Of a stretch of 64,000 nucleotides of DNA, positions 24,009-35,493 are shown piece after piece. The DNA lies in the NCBI GenBank assembly GCA_026545765.1, contig CM048841.1, positions 1,888,512 to 1,952,511 of the forward strand, given 5' to 3'. The notes beneath the pieces were generated by a model that saw nothing but the letters and a program-made list of their open reading frames with translations, searched no databases and had not been told where the DNA came from. Every line of letters starts with the position of its first letter. The stretch's first letter is position 1. The translations under genes were made by a program, and so were the position numbers. The stretch comes from Plantago major. Lineage: Eukaryota > Streptophyta > Magnoliopsida > Lamiales > Plantaginaceae.

Positions 24009-24946
24009 TTCCAAATCCACAGCCCTCTTCTCATCTCACGCCTGCTCTCCACCATCCACAGCGACTCCGGCAGTCCGCTACCGGAGCCCCACCACCGCCA
24101 CACCTCTGTCCATCCCATCGCACCTCCACCATACCTCTTCTTCTCAAGTCGCCTCACCTCTGCTCCAGTCTCCAGCAATCCACAGCCACACCTCTGCGCC
24201 CCACCACCGCCCCTCCTCTGCAGCTCCTTGCCACCGCCAGTTGCCACCCACCTCCAATTGGTAAATTTTTATGCTCGGATAAGTCTCACCGATCACTGGG
24301 CACTCTTTTACTGATCTGTTCTGTTTACACAGATTAGTTTTTTCTAGCTTTCTCGCTAAGAGTCAAGTTAGATGGGTTTTGTCCGATTCTTGGGTTATTG
24401 GATGGGGTCTCCTTTTTTTTTTTTTTTTTTTTTTAATACATGTGATGTATGAGATGTGTATGTTTGTTTTTACTTGTTTTTGTTGGAATATTGTTGTCTG
24501 CCGAATAAATGAACGAACGGACTTTATCAATTGACTGCTTTTGAATGAATGAATCGAGTCTGCAGATTGTATTTATTCTACATTCTCTGATTTTTTTTTT
24601 GATTTATATTCTTGTAGGATTATTTGATGGATAACATGGAAAATCCTAATCCCGAACCCATTGACTCGATGATTGAAGACGATGATGATTATGGTCATAG
24701 GTTAGATGATTTAATTGAATTTCGAGCTTTTTAGTCGAGCTAAATTCGAGTTTTGTAAGTTTTCGAGCTCGCGAGCCGAGCTTTCGAGTTTTAAAGGTTT
24801 GATTACATAAAAAACAAAGCTCGCGAGCCGAGCTCGAATAACAAAATTTACATCTCGAGCTCGAGCTCAATATATGCAGCTCGATCGAGCTCGAGCTTAG
24901 ATCAGATTTTGCTTAACGAGCCGAGCTCGGCTCGTTAGCAGCCCTA
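24009..24946 (+). mobile_element. hAT-type element, internally deleted, right end present
   Basis: A C-rich leader-like segment (24009-24260) ends at a GT-type donor near AATTGGTAAAT. A 22-base T run lies at 24413-24434, an acceptor CTTGTAG at 24611-24617 and then ATG 24627 opening an acidic peptide (NPEPIDSMIEDDDDYG), all consistent with the 5' exons of an autonomous hAT transposase. After about 30 codons this gives way to subterminal sequence rich in GAGCTCGAGC and ends in CAGCCCTA at 24939-24946, a hAT-like terminus. No left terminal repeat or target duplication was found, so the left limit is a guess. Confidence 0.55.
24914..24937. repeat. Perfect 24-bp palindrome in hAT subterminal region
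   Basis: The two 12-base halves, TAACGAGCCGAG and CTCGGCTCGTTA, are exact reverse complements. It sits two bases inside the presumed terminus and is surrounded by GAGCTCGAGC motifs, the kind of repeated subterminal sites that hAT transposases bind. Confidence 0.9.
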
Positions 24947-24999
24947 GTCTCGAGTAAATGTGTAATTTTGAAATTATTCATGGTGCGTAAATAACCCTT

Positions 25000-27371
25000 A
25001 ATATTTCTCTCTTTCTCTTTTACCCTAATCGGTTTCTCTCTTCCACTAATGCCTCTGATCATCTCTCTCCTGGTGGCTGCAACTGCAAGTGCAGGTATCT
25101 TTTCTTTTACTTGTCCATGATATTTTCTGCAAGCAATTGATGAATTGTAATTTGTACGGCTTTAGTTTTTCCAAGTTTCAGTTCTACTCAAATACCCCTA
25201 AATGAGTCCACCAAGTGACTGCTAAAATGCCAAGCTGAGTATTGGGAAATAGAGAACTAATTTTACCATTCTCCTTAATAGTCCACCAACTGACTACGAA
25301 AATGCCTAATTGAGTATTTTTACTAGTATTGTTCATGGTACTTTAGTTATCTCCATGTTGCAGACTAGCAATGGAATTTGTCTTGCACCTGTTGCATATT
25401 TTCTTGATCCACATGTTAAGGGGTTTTAATCTTGAAAGAATTTTGTCATGGGAATTAGAATGCATTCTGTACCTCAGACCCAATTACCCAAATACTCTCT
25501 CATGAGCTGAAAAAGATAACTTTTTTTTGTAGGATAGCTGATTTACTTGTACTCCATTTCTAGCAAAGATCATGAGCACCTGAACTCTATGTTAAATCCT
25601 CGACCTCACCCGTTTCTTTCGTAGCTTCGAAAATGCATACCCAGATGTAGGATGAGTTGACTTAGTATCCTAATTTTGCTCAGCACATGTTGTCCCTTGT
25701 GGGAAAAAACGTTTGGTTGGTTATCCTGACCAAGGCATTATACTTGGACCTTTCGCCTATAGGATCATGCAGGCTCTATACATGAACCTTTCACATATAG
25801 AATCTTGCAGGTTTTATACGTGAACCTTTCACCTATAGAATCATGCAAGAACGACAAAGGAGTTCCTGTTATACGGTGCGAACCATTAATTGATTTTCAG
25901 GATGTTCGGAATTGGATTTGTTGTAGCATTTTTCACATTTTTTGTGGCCACTCACATGACTTGTTATGGCGAAAAAGCTTTTCGCTTAATCTCTGCCATG
26001 TTCATACAGTTGCAGTTTTGGTGAACTAGGTTGTAGTGATGCCTTTTCCTCTCTCACCAGACATTTTAGTTTTCATTCAAAAGAGAGTGAATTTCTCAGC
26101 ATTAAGTTACTTTTTCTCCCATTATTATATATACATCCTTTCCAACCTGTCACTGTTCTATGATTATGTGAACTATTAAGCCAGCCTTTTTTCTTGGTGC
26201 ACTATGTACTTTTGAGTTCTGATTATATAGTTGTATCTCTCTGTGTTGAAACTTGTTAATTTTCTATGTCGGCAGAAGTTAAAACTCCAAAACTTAAATA
26301 AACTGTGCTTAGATAGTTAGATATCACGTTCCATGGTTTTCCTGTATGGTCTTTTGATTGGTAATGCATGTACATTGCTCATTGTACATGTCTAGCTTCT
26401 GGCATACGCCTGTATTTGTTGTAGCCAAGCGTGTGAAAGTTGAGTGCTGATGCTGATGAAGCATGTAAATTGCAGGTGGTGAAAATGAGTGGCAAAAACA
26501 ACAACAAGAGCTTAAATTCTGTTTTCTATGTTGATACCTACCATCCCATCCAAGCTGGAAGCATAGATGGAACTAACATTCTACCACATGATAATGGAGT
26601 CTATAGAGCACTTCTCTGTTCTAATGCCAACCTCTATGACCCCTTTGGAGATCCTAAAGTCATCGGGGACCCTTATTGCACTCTTTTTGTCAGCCATCTC
26701 TCTCATTCAACTACCGAAGACACTCTTCACCAAGCTATGAGCAAATATGGGAGGGTCAAGAACTTGCGTTTGGTGAGACACATAGTGACAAGAGCCTCGT
26801 GTGATTATGGCTTTGTTGAATTTCAAACAGATAAAGAGATGCGTCGAGCATACAAGGATGCACATCATACTTTTATCGATGATTCAGAAATCAATGTTGA
26901 TTACAATAGGCAGCATTTGATGCCTGGTTGGATTCCAAGACGACTTGGAGGGGGTCTCGAAGGGAGGAAAGAATCGGGACAGCTTCGATTGGGGGATGTG
27001 AGAGACCGTTTCGCGCTCCGTTAAGGCAAATCCCATGGGATGATTTGAAGAGACTAGGAATACCACCTCCTCCTGGAGGAAGATGCATGTCGAGATTAGA
27101 AATCCCATCACCACCCAAAAGAAAAAGGCGGAGTTCTGAAACCGATCACGTTCACGTCCATGAGAAACGAAAAGTCTCTGTGAGTCCTGACCGTTCATCT
27201 AGTGGAGAGGGATCTAAGCACAATGATGACCACTTTCACAAGCACCCCAAACAAGATAGACGTTCTTCCAGGCATGAAACAAGATTGTCTAGGGAAAGGA
27301 CTTCAGTTGACAGAGGAGAACGATCCTCTCGGCATTATAGACACTCCGATCTGCATGACAGGGAAAGATAA
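25000..27371 (+). CDS. SNRNP35: U11/U12 snRNP 35 kDa protein (one frameshift)
   Basis: Component of the U11/U12 di-snRNP that recognises minor (U12-type) introns in the nucleus. Coding starts at ATG 26485, just after a CAG acceptor (26473-26475). A likely 5'-UTR exon ends at 25094 (GCAG|GTATC), giving a 1381-base leader intron. The protein opens with a family-typical stretch [12 protein letters not shown], then one RNA-recognition motif ([10 protein letters not shown] as RNP2-like, residues about 70; [10 protein letters not shown] as RNP1-like, residues about 112), [11 protein letters not shown], and an arginine/serine-rich tail. A one-base deletion in the G run at 26991-26995 shifts the frame right after SGQLRLG; the conserved tail continues in the next frame to TAA at 27369-27371. 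Without the deletion about 295 residues. Sequencing error or recent mutation are both possible. Confidence 0.88.
25737..25850 (+). repeat. 48-bp tandem repeat in leader intron
   Basis: Three diverged copies of a unit containing TGAACCTTTCACCTATAGAATC lie in the presumed 5'-UTR intron of the U11/U12-35K gene. A second dispersed pair (GTCCACCAA...GACT...AAAATGCC) is at about 25206-25240 and 25282-25318. Confidence 0.8.
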
Positions 27372-28148
27372 CCATTGGGCGACTAAGATATATGACTGTA
27401 GCTTCGTACTCGCTATTTTCTAGCTTTTGGGGTCTCTGTCTTTGTCCTTAATTGCTTCGTCTCACAAAACTTCATACATTTTTAATTTTTAGGTGTGCCA
27501 TACTACTTCAATGGACAGGAGTACATTTTTTGCTTTCTCATCTTGTAAGTGAGGTTTCCTTGTGATATTGCAATTCTTGTAGAGCACATCAGTGACTTCT
27601 GGTTCTGCTGAATGCAAAATTGCAAATGCGAAGACTTAACTGATGAGTATCCATTTGTAGATGGATTAATGTGCATATGTTTGGCCATTCCTTAAATGTG
27701 GACTTGTGGCTTAGATACGTTGTGTGATTCGAGTCTCCTTGACGTAAAATACAATGTTGTTTCAATTCTTGTAAACGTATTTATGTATTGATGAGTAGTC
27801 ACGTAGAAAATAGCATGGCATCGCTCGAAAACACATGAAACATTTTTGGTGAACGAATTGATATTTAGACTAATAAATGAAGTGAGTCTATCAAACATTC
27901 GGCCATCAAAACATTAGCGTTTTTTCATATTCAATGAAATCATAATTCTAACAAAATTTTCACAAAAAAACTGGTCCAACCAGATCGATGGACCGGTTCG
28001 GTTTGTAACACTTGTAGTAGAAGAAGAAATGGGAACCTTCTGCAACCTTGCATCATAAGCAAAATCGCAACAAAACACATACAAACAAACAGTCCCTTAG
28101 AAACCTCATCACAAAGCTTGGCAGAGAAGAAAACCAGAAGCATCAACA
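27372..28148. other. Intergenic between U11/U12-35K and BAP31-like genes
   Basis: 3' flank of the spliceosomal gene and promoter plus leader of the BAP31-like gene. No further coding sequence or repeat recognised. Confidence 0.6.
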
Positions 28149-30693
28149 ATGGCGTTGCAATGGGTGATACTGGCCTACGTCGTTGCGGCAGAAGCAGCTG
28201 TGGCACTTGTGCTCACTATACCGTCGCCAAAGGCTATCAAAACTCGCATCACATCACTCACCTCGCTGATCCTCCAGCCCTCACTGTTTATCATACCATT
28301 TTCTGCTTTCCAGCTTCTCGGTGTGTTCGATTTCGTTTTTCTGTGGCTAGGTTTTCGATTATTGCGATTTCAAGCTGTTTTTGGTGATTTGATTTTGATT
28401 GATTTGATTTTGGTTGATTGTACTTTGTAGATATTTACTGGAAGAATGAGCATCGGTTGATGTGTACTGGTGAGATCTGCACTGCTGCCGAGAGGGATCG
28501 TTATGAGAAATCGGTAATTTGAATCATTTTGAAGTCGTTTTGGATTGTGCTTGTTTGAGGCTGGTTGTTTTGTTGTAAATGTATTTATTGTTGGCCTGTG
28601 GATTCTGCTATGGTCTGTTTGTGTGGTGTTGTGATATTTTCAGCTTGTTTGAGCTGAAATTGTGCTGGTTGTTTTGTTGGAAATGCAATTATGGTTGCCC
28701 TGTGTGTAGGATTTCTCTAGCTCAGTTGAATTCTTTTTTTTTTTTCTGTCAGGCAGGGTTCAATGTTTTCTGATTTCTTTACCATAAATGTGATTCGGAG
28801 CTTAATTATGGGGTGCAATTTAGCTAGATACACCATACATGTTTGAGTTAACTATGAACACCGTGGATATATCTTCTTATTGGTTGGAGTTCTGGATTCT
28901 GCTTTCGTTTGTTTGTGTGGTATTGTGATATTGTGCTTGTTTGAGCTGGAACTATGCTGATTGTTTTGTTGTAAATGCAATTATGTTTGTCCTGTGGATT
29001 TTTTAGTTTGTAGGAATTCTCTATCTCGGTTGAATTCTTTTTTTTTCGTCAGGCAGGGTCCATTTTTTTCTCAATTCCTTGCCGTATATATATTTCGGAG
29101 CTTAATTCTGGGTTGCAATTTAACTAGATATGTCATACGTCTTTGAGTTAAATATGAACACCGTGGATTGATTGTTGGCATGATCGGCATGATTTGCTTG
29201 TTAACTAAAAAAATTTAGTGATGACACTGCTTATGATTTGAAGAGAAAATGAAAGAGAAAGAAAATGAGTCCTTGCTATTTTCTTCCGACAGTGGTGCAG
29301 TGTAAATTGTTGAGCCCTTGCGTTTGTTTTGCTTACATTTTTTGCTGCTTTGAATTGACATGGGCTGTTTAGCTATATAGAGTTTGCTCTGTGAAAGCTG
29401 GAATATGAGATGTTTGCATTTTTGTTTCAGTGTGATTACATCGTGGTGTTTATTTAGCATACTGATTAAACCTGCATATAATATTTGTTCATTGGAGTAC
29501 CCATCCTCAGAGAAAGCCAAATTCAAAATTCGAAATCAAACAACAGATGCAAAGATTGTGCTCGTTTGTTCAATTACATGTGCCCCGTCATTCATTATTT
29601 ACCAAGATTTTAGCTGGCACAGATTATTATTTCCTTTACCTTTCCAATTGTGGATGTAATTGGTGCAGCGACATAACGACTTGATTAAATAAGTATGGTA
29701 TTATGCTATCTTTCTAAAGATGAAATTTTGCATGAGTAATTTGGCATGAACTTATCCTTGCTGAATATGTAAGGGAATGAAATTATAGCTTCCTTCCTTT
29801 TCTTGAGTTTGTATGATATGCTTGTGGATAATTTCAAGTTATATGGGGTTTGTACATCTTTTTCTTATCTAGTCTGAGTGCCATTCTGCTTTATTGTGCT
29901 GTTGAGTATCCTTTAAGACTGTATGTTTTGTTTCCTCAGAATAGTTTGAAGCACAAGTTCTTGATATGTAAACTCAGCCTTAGTACCTTTCAGTTGGTAG
30001 ACCTTGGAGTTTGTTGTAATTCTACAGTTTAGTTGCATATCAATCCGACACTGGCGGCTCCTGATAGAGAACTAGGCAAAGAGGATCTCATGAAGTCCTA
30101 CTTCAGTACTGAACCTGTAGTTAAATGCATTGGAGTTACTCATTGCCAAAACCATCCTACCTAAGCAATTATAAATACATTATTCTGGTAGATGGAGTAT
30201 CTAAATTGCTATGTTAGAACTTCGGCACTGCCTGACCCTTACATAGCCTCATATTCCAAGCCCCTCTCCATTCCCTGATCACTTTATTATACAATTATTT
30301 TGAGATGATAGCAATCATTCTTAGCTTTTCAATCTAGTGGATTCCTCTGTATGGTGATTGGCTATTTCCCTCTTAGTACTATTTATCTGTGGCTGTTATG
30401 CATGGCACGAGCCATGAATCATCAGTATGTTCAACTTATAATTTCTCGTGTTTGAGTTGCAGATCTACAAGGCTCAGAGGAATGCTGTCTTGTGCATTGC
30501 TGCCTGCCTGCTTTATTGGTAAGATGACTTGCTATTTAGAATTGATGCCTCATCTAATTTCTTTGGATTTGTTTTCCCCTCACTTTTGTGTTCCTTGTGT
30601 GAATGCTGATGTAGGTGCATCTACCGCATCTGCAAGTTTCATAGAGAAGTTGAGAGCATGGAGGAAGTGGAAAAGAGGTACAAGGATGAGTAG
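28149..30693 (+). CDS. BAP31-like ER membrane protein
   Basis: Plant short form of the BAP29/BAP31 family, ER membrane proteins linked to cargo sorting and protein quality control in other eukaryotes. Four exons join in frame: 28149-28320, 28431-28513, 30463-30518, 30615-30693, giving 129 residues with stop TAG at 30691-30693. All introns are GT-AG. The protein starts MALQWVILAYVVAAEAAVAL (first membrane helix), has a second helix at about residues 38-58 and a third at about 88-105 (VLCIAACLLYWCIYRI), and ends in a charged tail with EVEKRYKDE. It lacks the long coiled coil of animal BAP31, as usual for this plant group. Intron 2 is about 1.95 kb and contains an internal duplication. Confidence 0.88.
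28600..29168 (+). repeat. Tandem duplication of about 290 bp inside intron 2
   Basis: 28600-28868 and about 28893-29168 are copies at roughly 85 percent identity: both contain GGATTCTGCT, TGTTTGAGCTG, GTCAGGCAGGGT, TTCGGAGCTTAATT and end ATGAACACCGTGGAT. Purely intronic. Confidence 0.9.
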
Positions 30694-32832
30694 TCACTCT
30701 TTTCCCGTAAAATAGAGTACTCGGGTCTAGCTACTAGCCACTAGCTCCGTGGGAGAGTTGAAATACTACGATCAAAGTTTCATGTACGTTTGACATTATC
30801 AATCCGTGTATGGATTAATGTATTTAGCTGTTTTACATCTTTTGTTAGCGCATGTTGATGTTGGATGCTAAATCTCCTAGTTGTTTACCTAAATAATCAG
30901 ATGTGTTCGTTTTTAGCTTCATGTCTAATAGGATTATCTAAATATCTTTGATGTCGGACAGAGTTAACTGTTAGGAGTTCAGAATGCTGTGAAATGTTGT
31001 TTTATTTTCAAGATATTATGTTGCATCTCTACTGTAGCTTGGCTGAAAAATTTCCTGAGTTTGTCTGAAAAGTTTCTACTGTAAGTTGGCGTGGAACATA
31101 TGCTTCGGTGTGATGATGCACGATGAAAACGCCAACTCTCACTCCCTCAAGAATCAAGATGATGTCTTGAATGATTTACATTGGGATGCATTGTTCCTTT
31201 TAGGGACTAAAAGGCACCAGCCACCAAATATAGTTCAGCATTGTACAAGATCTCATCTTCAGTCTTACTCCACTATAAGTTCCTTCTCCGTTTCCTATTT
31301 CACAAGAAATCAAATCCATATAAAGGCTAACATGTATAGAAAGTATAAGAGGGGCAAACCTCAATATACACGAGTACCAATCGATCAAGAAACACAGAAA
31401 ACATCAGATTTTCAAGATTTCTTGTACATGTCTATTAGTGGCTTTGTATTCGAAGGAGATCATAGTAAGCAGATACTGGGTATAAGTTTGCAATTGATCA
31501 ACAGAAGTGTCCTCTTGGGCCAGCAGGCTTCTCAGCCAAGACTGCTGGCTTCTCAGCCAAGAGTCTTGGCTGAGAAGCCTGCTGGTAAAAAAGATGAACA
31601 CGAATTCGACAAGATCACACTCGTACATTGCTACGTTGTGAACTGGTAATCATGAACCAATGCAGTACAAAACATCCCATTTAGGATATATCTAAATAAG
31701 AATTAGCTGTTTAAAGAGTCTGAGATACATAACAGAGATTGTTTGGATACAGTGTTTTAGTATAATCTCATGAGAATCAGAATCTGACTGTGATCCCTTT
31801 ACTAGCAGTTTAGCATTTTCTAAAGAGATTTTTTTTAAAAAAAAAAAAAAAAAAAAACCCTAGTAGAACTAGAAGTAAGCAGGTTTTCTCCATAAATTAC
31901 AGGCATCCAATTACTTTGTTTGCGAATAAGAAAGATCGATCTTTATGTTCCGGACATTACTGTGAACACTTGCAGCAGCCATGCACCATTCGACAATCAA
32001 CCACATTAATGAATCCCTGATAGTTTACAAAGTTATGCTCGACACTGTATAGAAATATGGCAGACTTTGGCACAATAAAGAAATATAGATAGCTTAGATG
32101 GAATAGAGTATTCTTCCTATTGATTATATCCCTTTTTCTGTATAGATCTTCCATCAGTAATGGAAATTATATTAGACATCACTCGTTCTAATTTCTCTTC
32201 TCTACTCATTTCCTCATTGATAGTCTGAACAAGGCTCACACTCTTCTGCCCACTCTTTGTTCAAACGCTTTGAAAAGCAGAGGTTCGATCAGGTTCCACG
32301 AGACCTCTGCCATCGGTCTAATCTTCTCTGCAACCCATTGTCACATAGATTGATCAGCTGTTTTAAAGAGTCTGAGACGCTTAACAAGGATTGTTTGGAT
32401 ACAGTGATGATGATGCTCATGTTCTTGTTTTCAGCAGGAGGACATTTAACTCTAATGTTTTAATACATCTCATAAGAATCAGAATCTGACTTGAATTCTT
32501 TTACTAGAAAACTAGCAATTTAGCATCATAAGATTTAGCTAAGAAAAATGAAAAGATATTTAAAAAACAAACAGAAGCTTAAATCAACATTAGCAATTTC
32601 ATTCAAGAAATTTGAACTTCTAATAACACTAACACAGTCAAAATAGATCAGATCCTGAGTCATTAGCACAGCTTACAAAACATGCAATCCGAGAGCAACT
32701 ACGAACTACTACCTATTAGTAACACTCCGAAACAAAAGACTTGAATGACAATTTGAAGTGTTATCCAAACTCCAAAGCATCCAAAGGATGTACTGTGCCT
32801 ACCTCATATATCCAAAACACAGCAGTGGCTAA
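30694..32832. other. Intergenic; hairpin and dispersed repeat
   Basis: Contains a 3' flank, a frame at 31086-31649 that begins at a non-ATG codon and resembles nothing I know, the inverted repeat at 31520-31585, a 20-base A run at about 31838, and a direct repeat pair: AAAGAGTCTGAGA...TTGTTTGGATACAGTG at 31714-31762 and again at 32363-32407, each followed by AGAATCAGAATCTGACT. Confidence 0.6.
31520..31585. repeat. Perfect 24-bp inverted repeat, 18-base loop
   Basis: Arms 31520-31543 (CCAGCAGGCTTCTCAGCC...) and 31562-31585 are exact reverse complements. The loop 31544-31561 is itself a copy of the left-arm motif GGCTTCTCAGCCAAG, so that motif occurs twice direct and once inverted within 66 bases. 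Either strand would fold into a strong hairpin. Confidence 0.95.
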
Positions 32833-33246
32833 TCACCAATCATCAGGGGATCTGTAGAAAACCTTCAACTCAAGAGTTTCACGGTTCCTTTTCGAGGATT
32901 TCACTTCAGCAGCAACACCCTCATTAGTACCATCACTCCTGAGACGAACAAGGCTAGCCGGAATAACTTGGGAAGTAAAAGTATCACAAATATACTTTAG
33001 ACTATCCGAGTCATGATCATCCCCATTAGCATCTGGGTTGACTTGCATAGAAACTTCCCTTAAAAGTTTCTTCTCCACATCATACCACGAAAACGTCTCA
33101 CTCTTGTGCCAAAGAAGAACCCGATTTTCATTCTTCAGATAAGCTATTGGCTCTAGACCATCATATTGACCCTCATGCCTTAACGACATCATCTTAGTCC
33201 ACATCTTTCTGTTACAACCACTATAATAATCCTCAATCATCCACAC
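32833..33246 (-). pseudogene. F-box-associated domain fragment
   Basis: 137 codons on the minus strand ending TGA at 32833. The sequence carries the C-terminal half of an F-box-associated interaction domain, the substrate-binding part of plant SCF ubiquitin ligases: VWMIEDYY, MWTKMMSL, PIAYLKNENRVLLW and WYDVEKKLLREV, in order. The N-terminal F-box and the first half of the domain are missing; the frame closes just upstream at about 33250, where plus-strand receptor-like-protein sequence begins. A gene fragment. Confidence 0.7.
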
Positions 33247-33255
33247 AACGACACC

Positions 33256-33586
33256 CCCTCAGGTTCCGACACATCAGAAACAAGCACCCACTCAATTTCA
33301 GCAATACTGGGCTACATTGTTGGGTTTTGGGTTGTTGTTGGTCCTTTGTTGATCATGAAGAAATGCCTGTTTCTCGACTTGAGTAAGATCGAAGACTGGC
33401 TCTATGTCATGGTAACTTTTCCTGGACTAGGCTTATTAGGTACATTTTCTTGTGATACAACTGTTTCTGGTATTTTGTTATGGCAAACTAGTATATGAAT
33501 GCTTTGTGTTAGGTTAGAAAAATGCTTATATGATTGAACTCTTTCTCTGACATTGGTGCTGATTAATGCAGGTACGTGAAGAGTAG
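33256..33586 (+). pseudogene. Receptor-like protein C-terminal fragment
   Basis: Plus-strand tail of an LRR receptor-like protein. The first part is a serine/threonine-rich juxtamembrane stretch, followed by a membrane helix GYIVGFWVVVGPLLI (about 33304-33350), then a short basic/aromatic cytoplasmic tail ending in KIEDWLYVM. A GT-AG intron at 33412-33571 splits the last codons, leaving VREE and TAG at 33584-33586. The whole extracellular LRR region is absent; immediately upstream is the minus-strand F-box fragment, so this is an isolated 3' end. Confidence 0.7.
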
Positions 33587-34420
33587 GAAGTAGAAAACCT
33601 GTCCATCGACGAGGAGACGAGCTTGTGTAAATTTATTTCTGGGTTTGCTTGCATCTGGTTGAACAGGATATTTAAGCGCTTATGTAATTGTGATGGATCT
33701 ATGCTATGTAATTCTGATAACTTCTGCTACACTACACAACTATGATAATGTAGAGAGCAGAAACATGCTCTAAATAAATCGCAAATGTTCAAGATTTTTC
33801 GCCATGAATTTACATCGGCCTCAACAAGGTTTAGTGCTTATAATTTTGATCTTTGTAGGCTTGTAAATTTGTTGAGATAGCAATGACTTTGTGCATTACT
33901 CCCCTTTTTCTTGGATTTGGGCTTCATTTTTGGTACTGTTTTGTTTATGATCAGAGTGTTTTTCCTCCAAAATGATTATGTCGATATGGAAACAAAGCAC
34001 GAACACCTAAAGATCTGAAAACATTTCATGACCGTTAATCAATGTAGAATTGCAGTTTAAGATAAATTTCTCCAGTAGCATATCAAGCCAACAGGACAAT
34101 TCTCAGATTTTCATAGGTTAGTTTCTTGATTTTAGGCCAAGAGGAAGATAGACATATACTTCTCAAGTTGAATTTTTGTTATATCTATGACAATATCATT
34201 CTTTTATATCAGAATGACACCAATGTTTATGTATAAACGTTTTGATTAATAATATCGAAAATTTTATTGATAACCTAGGTATTTAGATAAGCTAGGTATT
34301 GATAGACTTACTCAACAAATAGACATTCTCTTATTGCAACTGCAAAATGAGAAAGTCTAGTAAAAGTCCTGATTTTACTTTACAATAGGAAAGGCCACAT
34401 TAGACTAGTGTAAGTTATAT

Positions 34421-34719
34421 GGGGGAATTAATGTTGTGTCTGTGAGTTTTTACAACTGGGAGAATTTATGTTGTGACTGTAGGTTTTTCCTTCTGGCGCG
34501 CTGTAAGTTCGAACATATCTGGAAGATTTATCTGGTTTCTGAGGGTTTTTGCATCAGTGAAATTTATTTTGTGTCTATAAGTTTTAATAACTGGGAGAAT
34601 TAATGTTGTGTCTGTGAGTTTTTATAACTGGGAAATTTCTGTTGTGTCTGTGGATTTTTATAACTGGGGGAATTAATGTTATGTCTGTGAATTTTTATAA
34701 CTGGAGAATTAATGTAATG
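34421..34719 (+). repeat. Minisatellite with unit of about 42-46 bp
   Basis: Units of the form AACTGGGRGAATTAATGTTG followed by TGTCTGTGAGTTTTTAT repeat about six to seven times, the central copies diverged. No coding potential. Confidence 0.85.
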
Positions 34720-35449
34720 TTGACCGTGCACTGGTCTGACCGTTGACCGCGAACAACTTAAAAAGGTGAATTTTTCTATTATAATGAAAAATCAGTCCTT
34801 TTTTTTAGAATTTGTACCGCAAAATCAAAGCATGAATAAATCAAACAAACAAGTATCCATTGATGCTCACAAATCTTGGAGCATCCGTTCAACCCCTAGA
34901 CCCATCCAGGTTCTCGACAATCCCATCAAACCCTAAAATACCGCTAACGCCGGCAAGGGCCCATCACTGCCACTAAAACCGCCGACAACCTATAACATGT
35001 GTCGTGCAGCGTCGGTTGTGCAGTTGTTCCCTGAAGCCATGATAATCGCTAAGATCATGACGGAGGCAATAACCAAAATGCAGCTGCACTTGTTCATCGA
35101 ACTTATTCATCTTCGCCATGTTAGCCAACTGTAGCTCGCTCTTACCTGATCTCTGCTTTTGACTTTAGTTTAGTTATATAATCAAATGAAATATTTAAGT
35201 GATAGTATTGATTTAGTTGATGGACAACGTATTGTAACTACATGCTACTTACATAGAACACTAACTAATTAGTCGATTAATGGCTTGCACGATTAATTAT
35301 TTCATTATAATTTCAATATTTAAATTACTCAACATATAGCGTGATAATATAATACTCGTATCTTTCATTTTCACACACCTATGTATGATTTCGCATCCCA
35401 TTGGTGTTGGAATCCAAATCTTAATAAGAAAAATATGTGTAAGTCCACT

Positions 35450-35493
35450 TTCTCCGTCCCAGAGAACTCCATTCTCCGTCCCAGAGAACTCCA
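35450..35493 (+). repeat. 22-bp tandem duplication
   Basis: TTCTCCGTCCCAGAGAACTC plus two bases occurs twice back to back. CTCCGTCCCA is a common terminal motif of plant Tc1/mariner-type MITEs, though the other terminus was not found. Confidence 0.7.

Noticed and set aside
31086-31649. Plus-strand frame of 187 codons
   Set aside because: Begins without ATG, spans the inverted repeat and matches nothing I recognise; the frame is likely chance.
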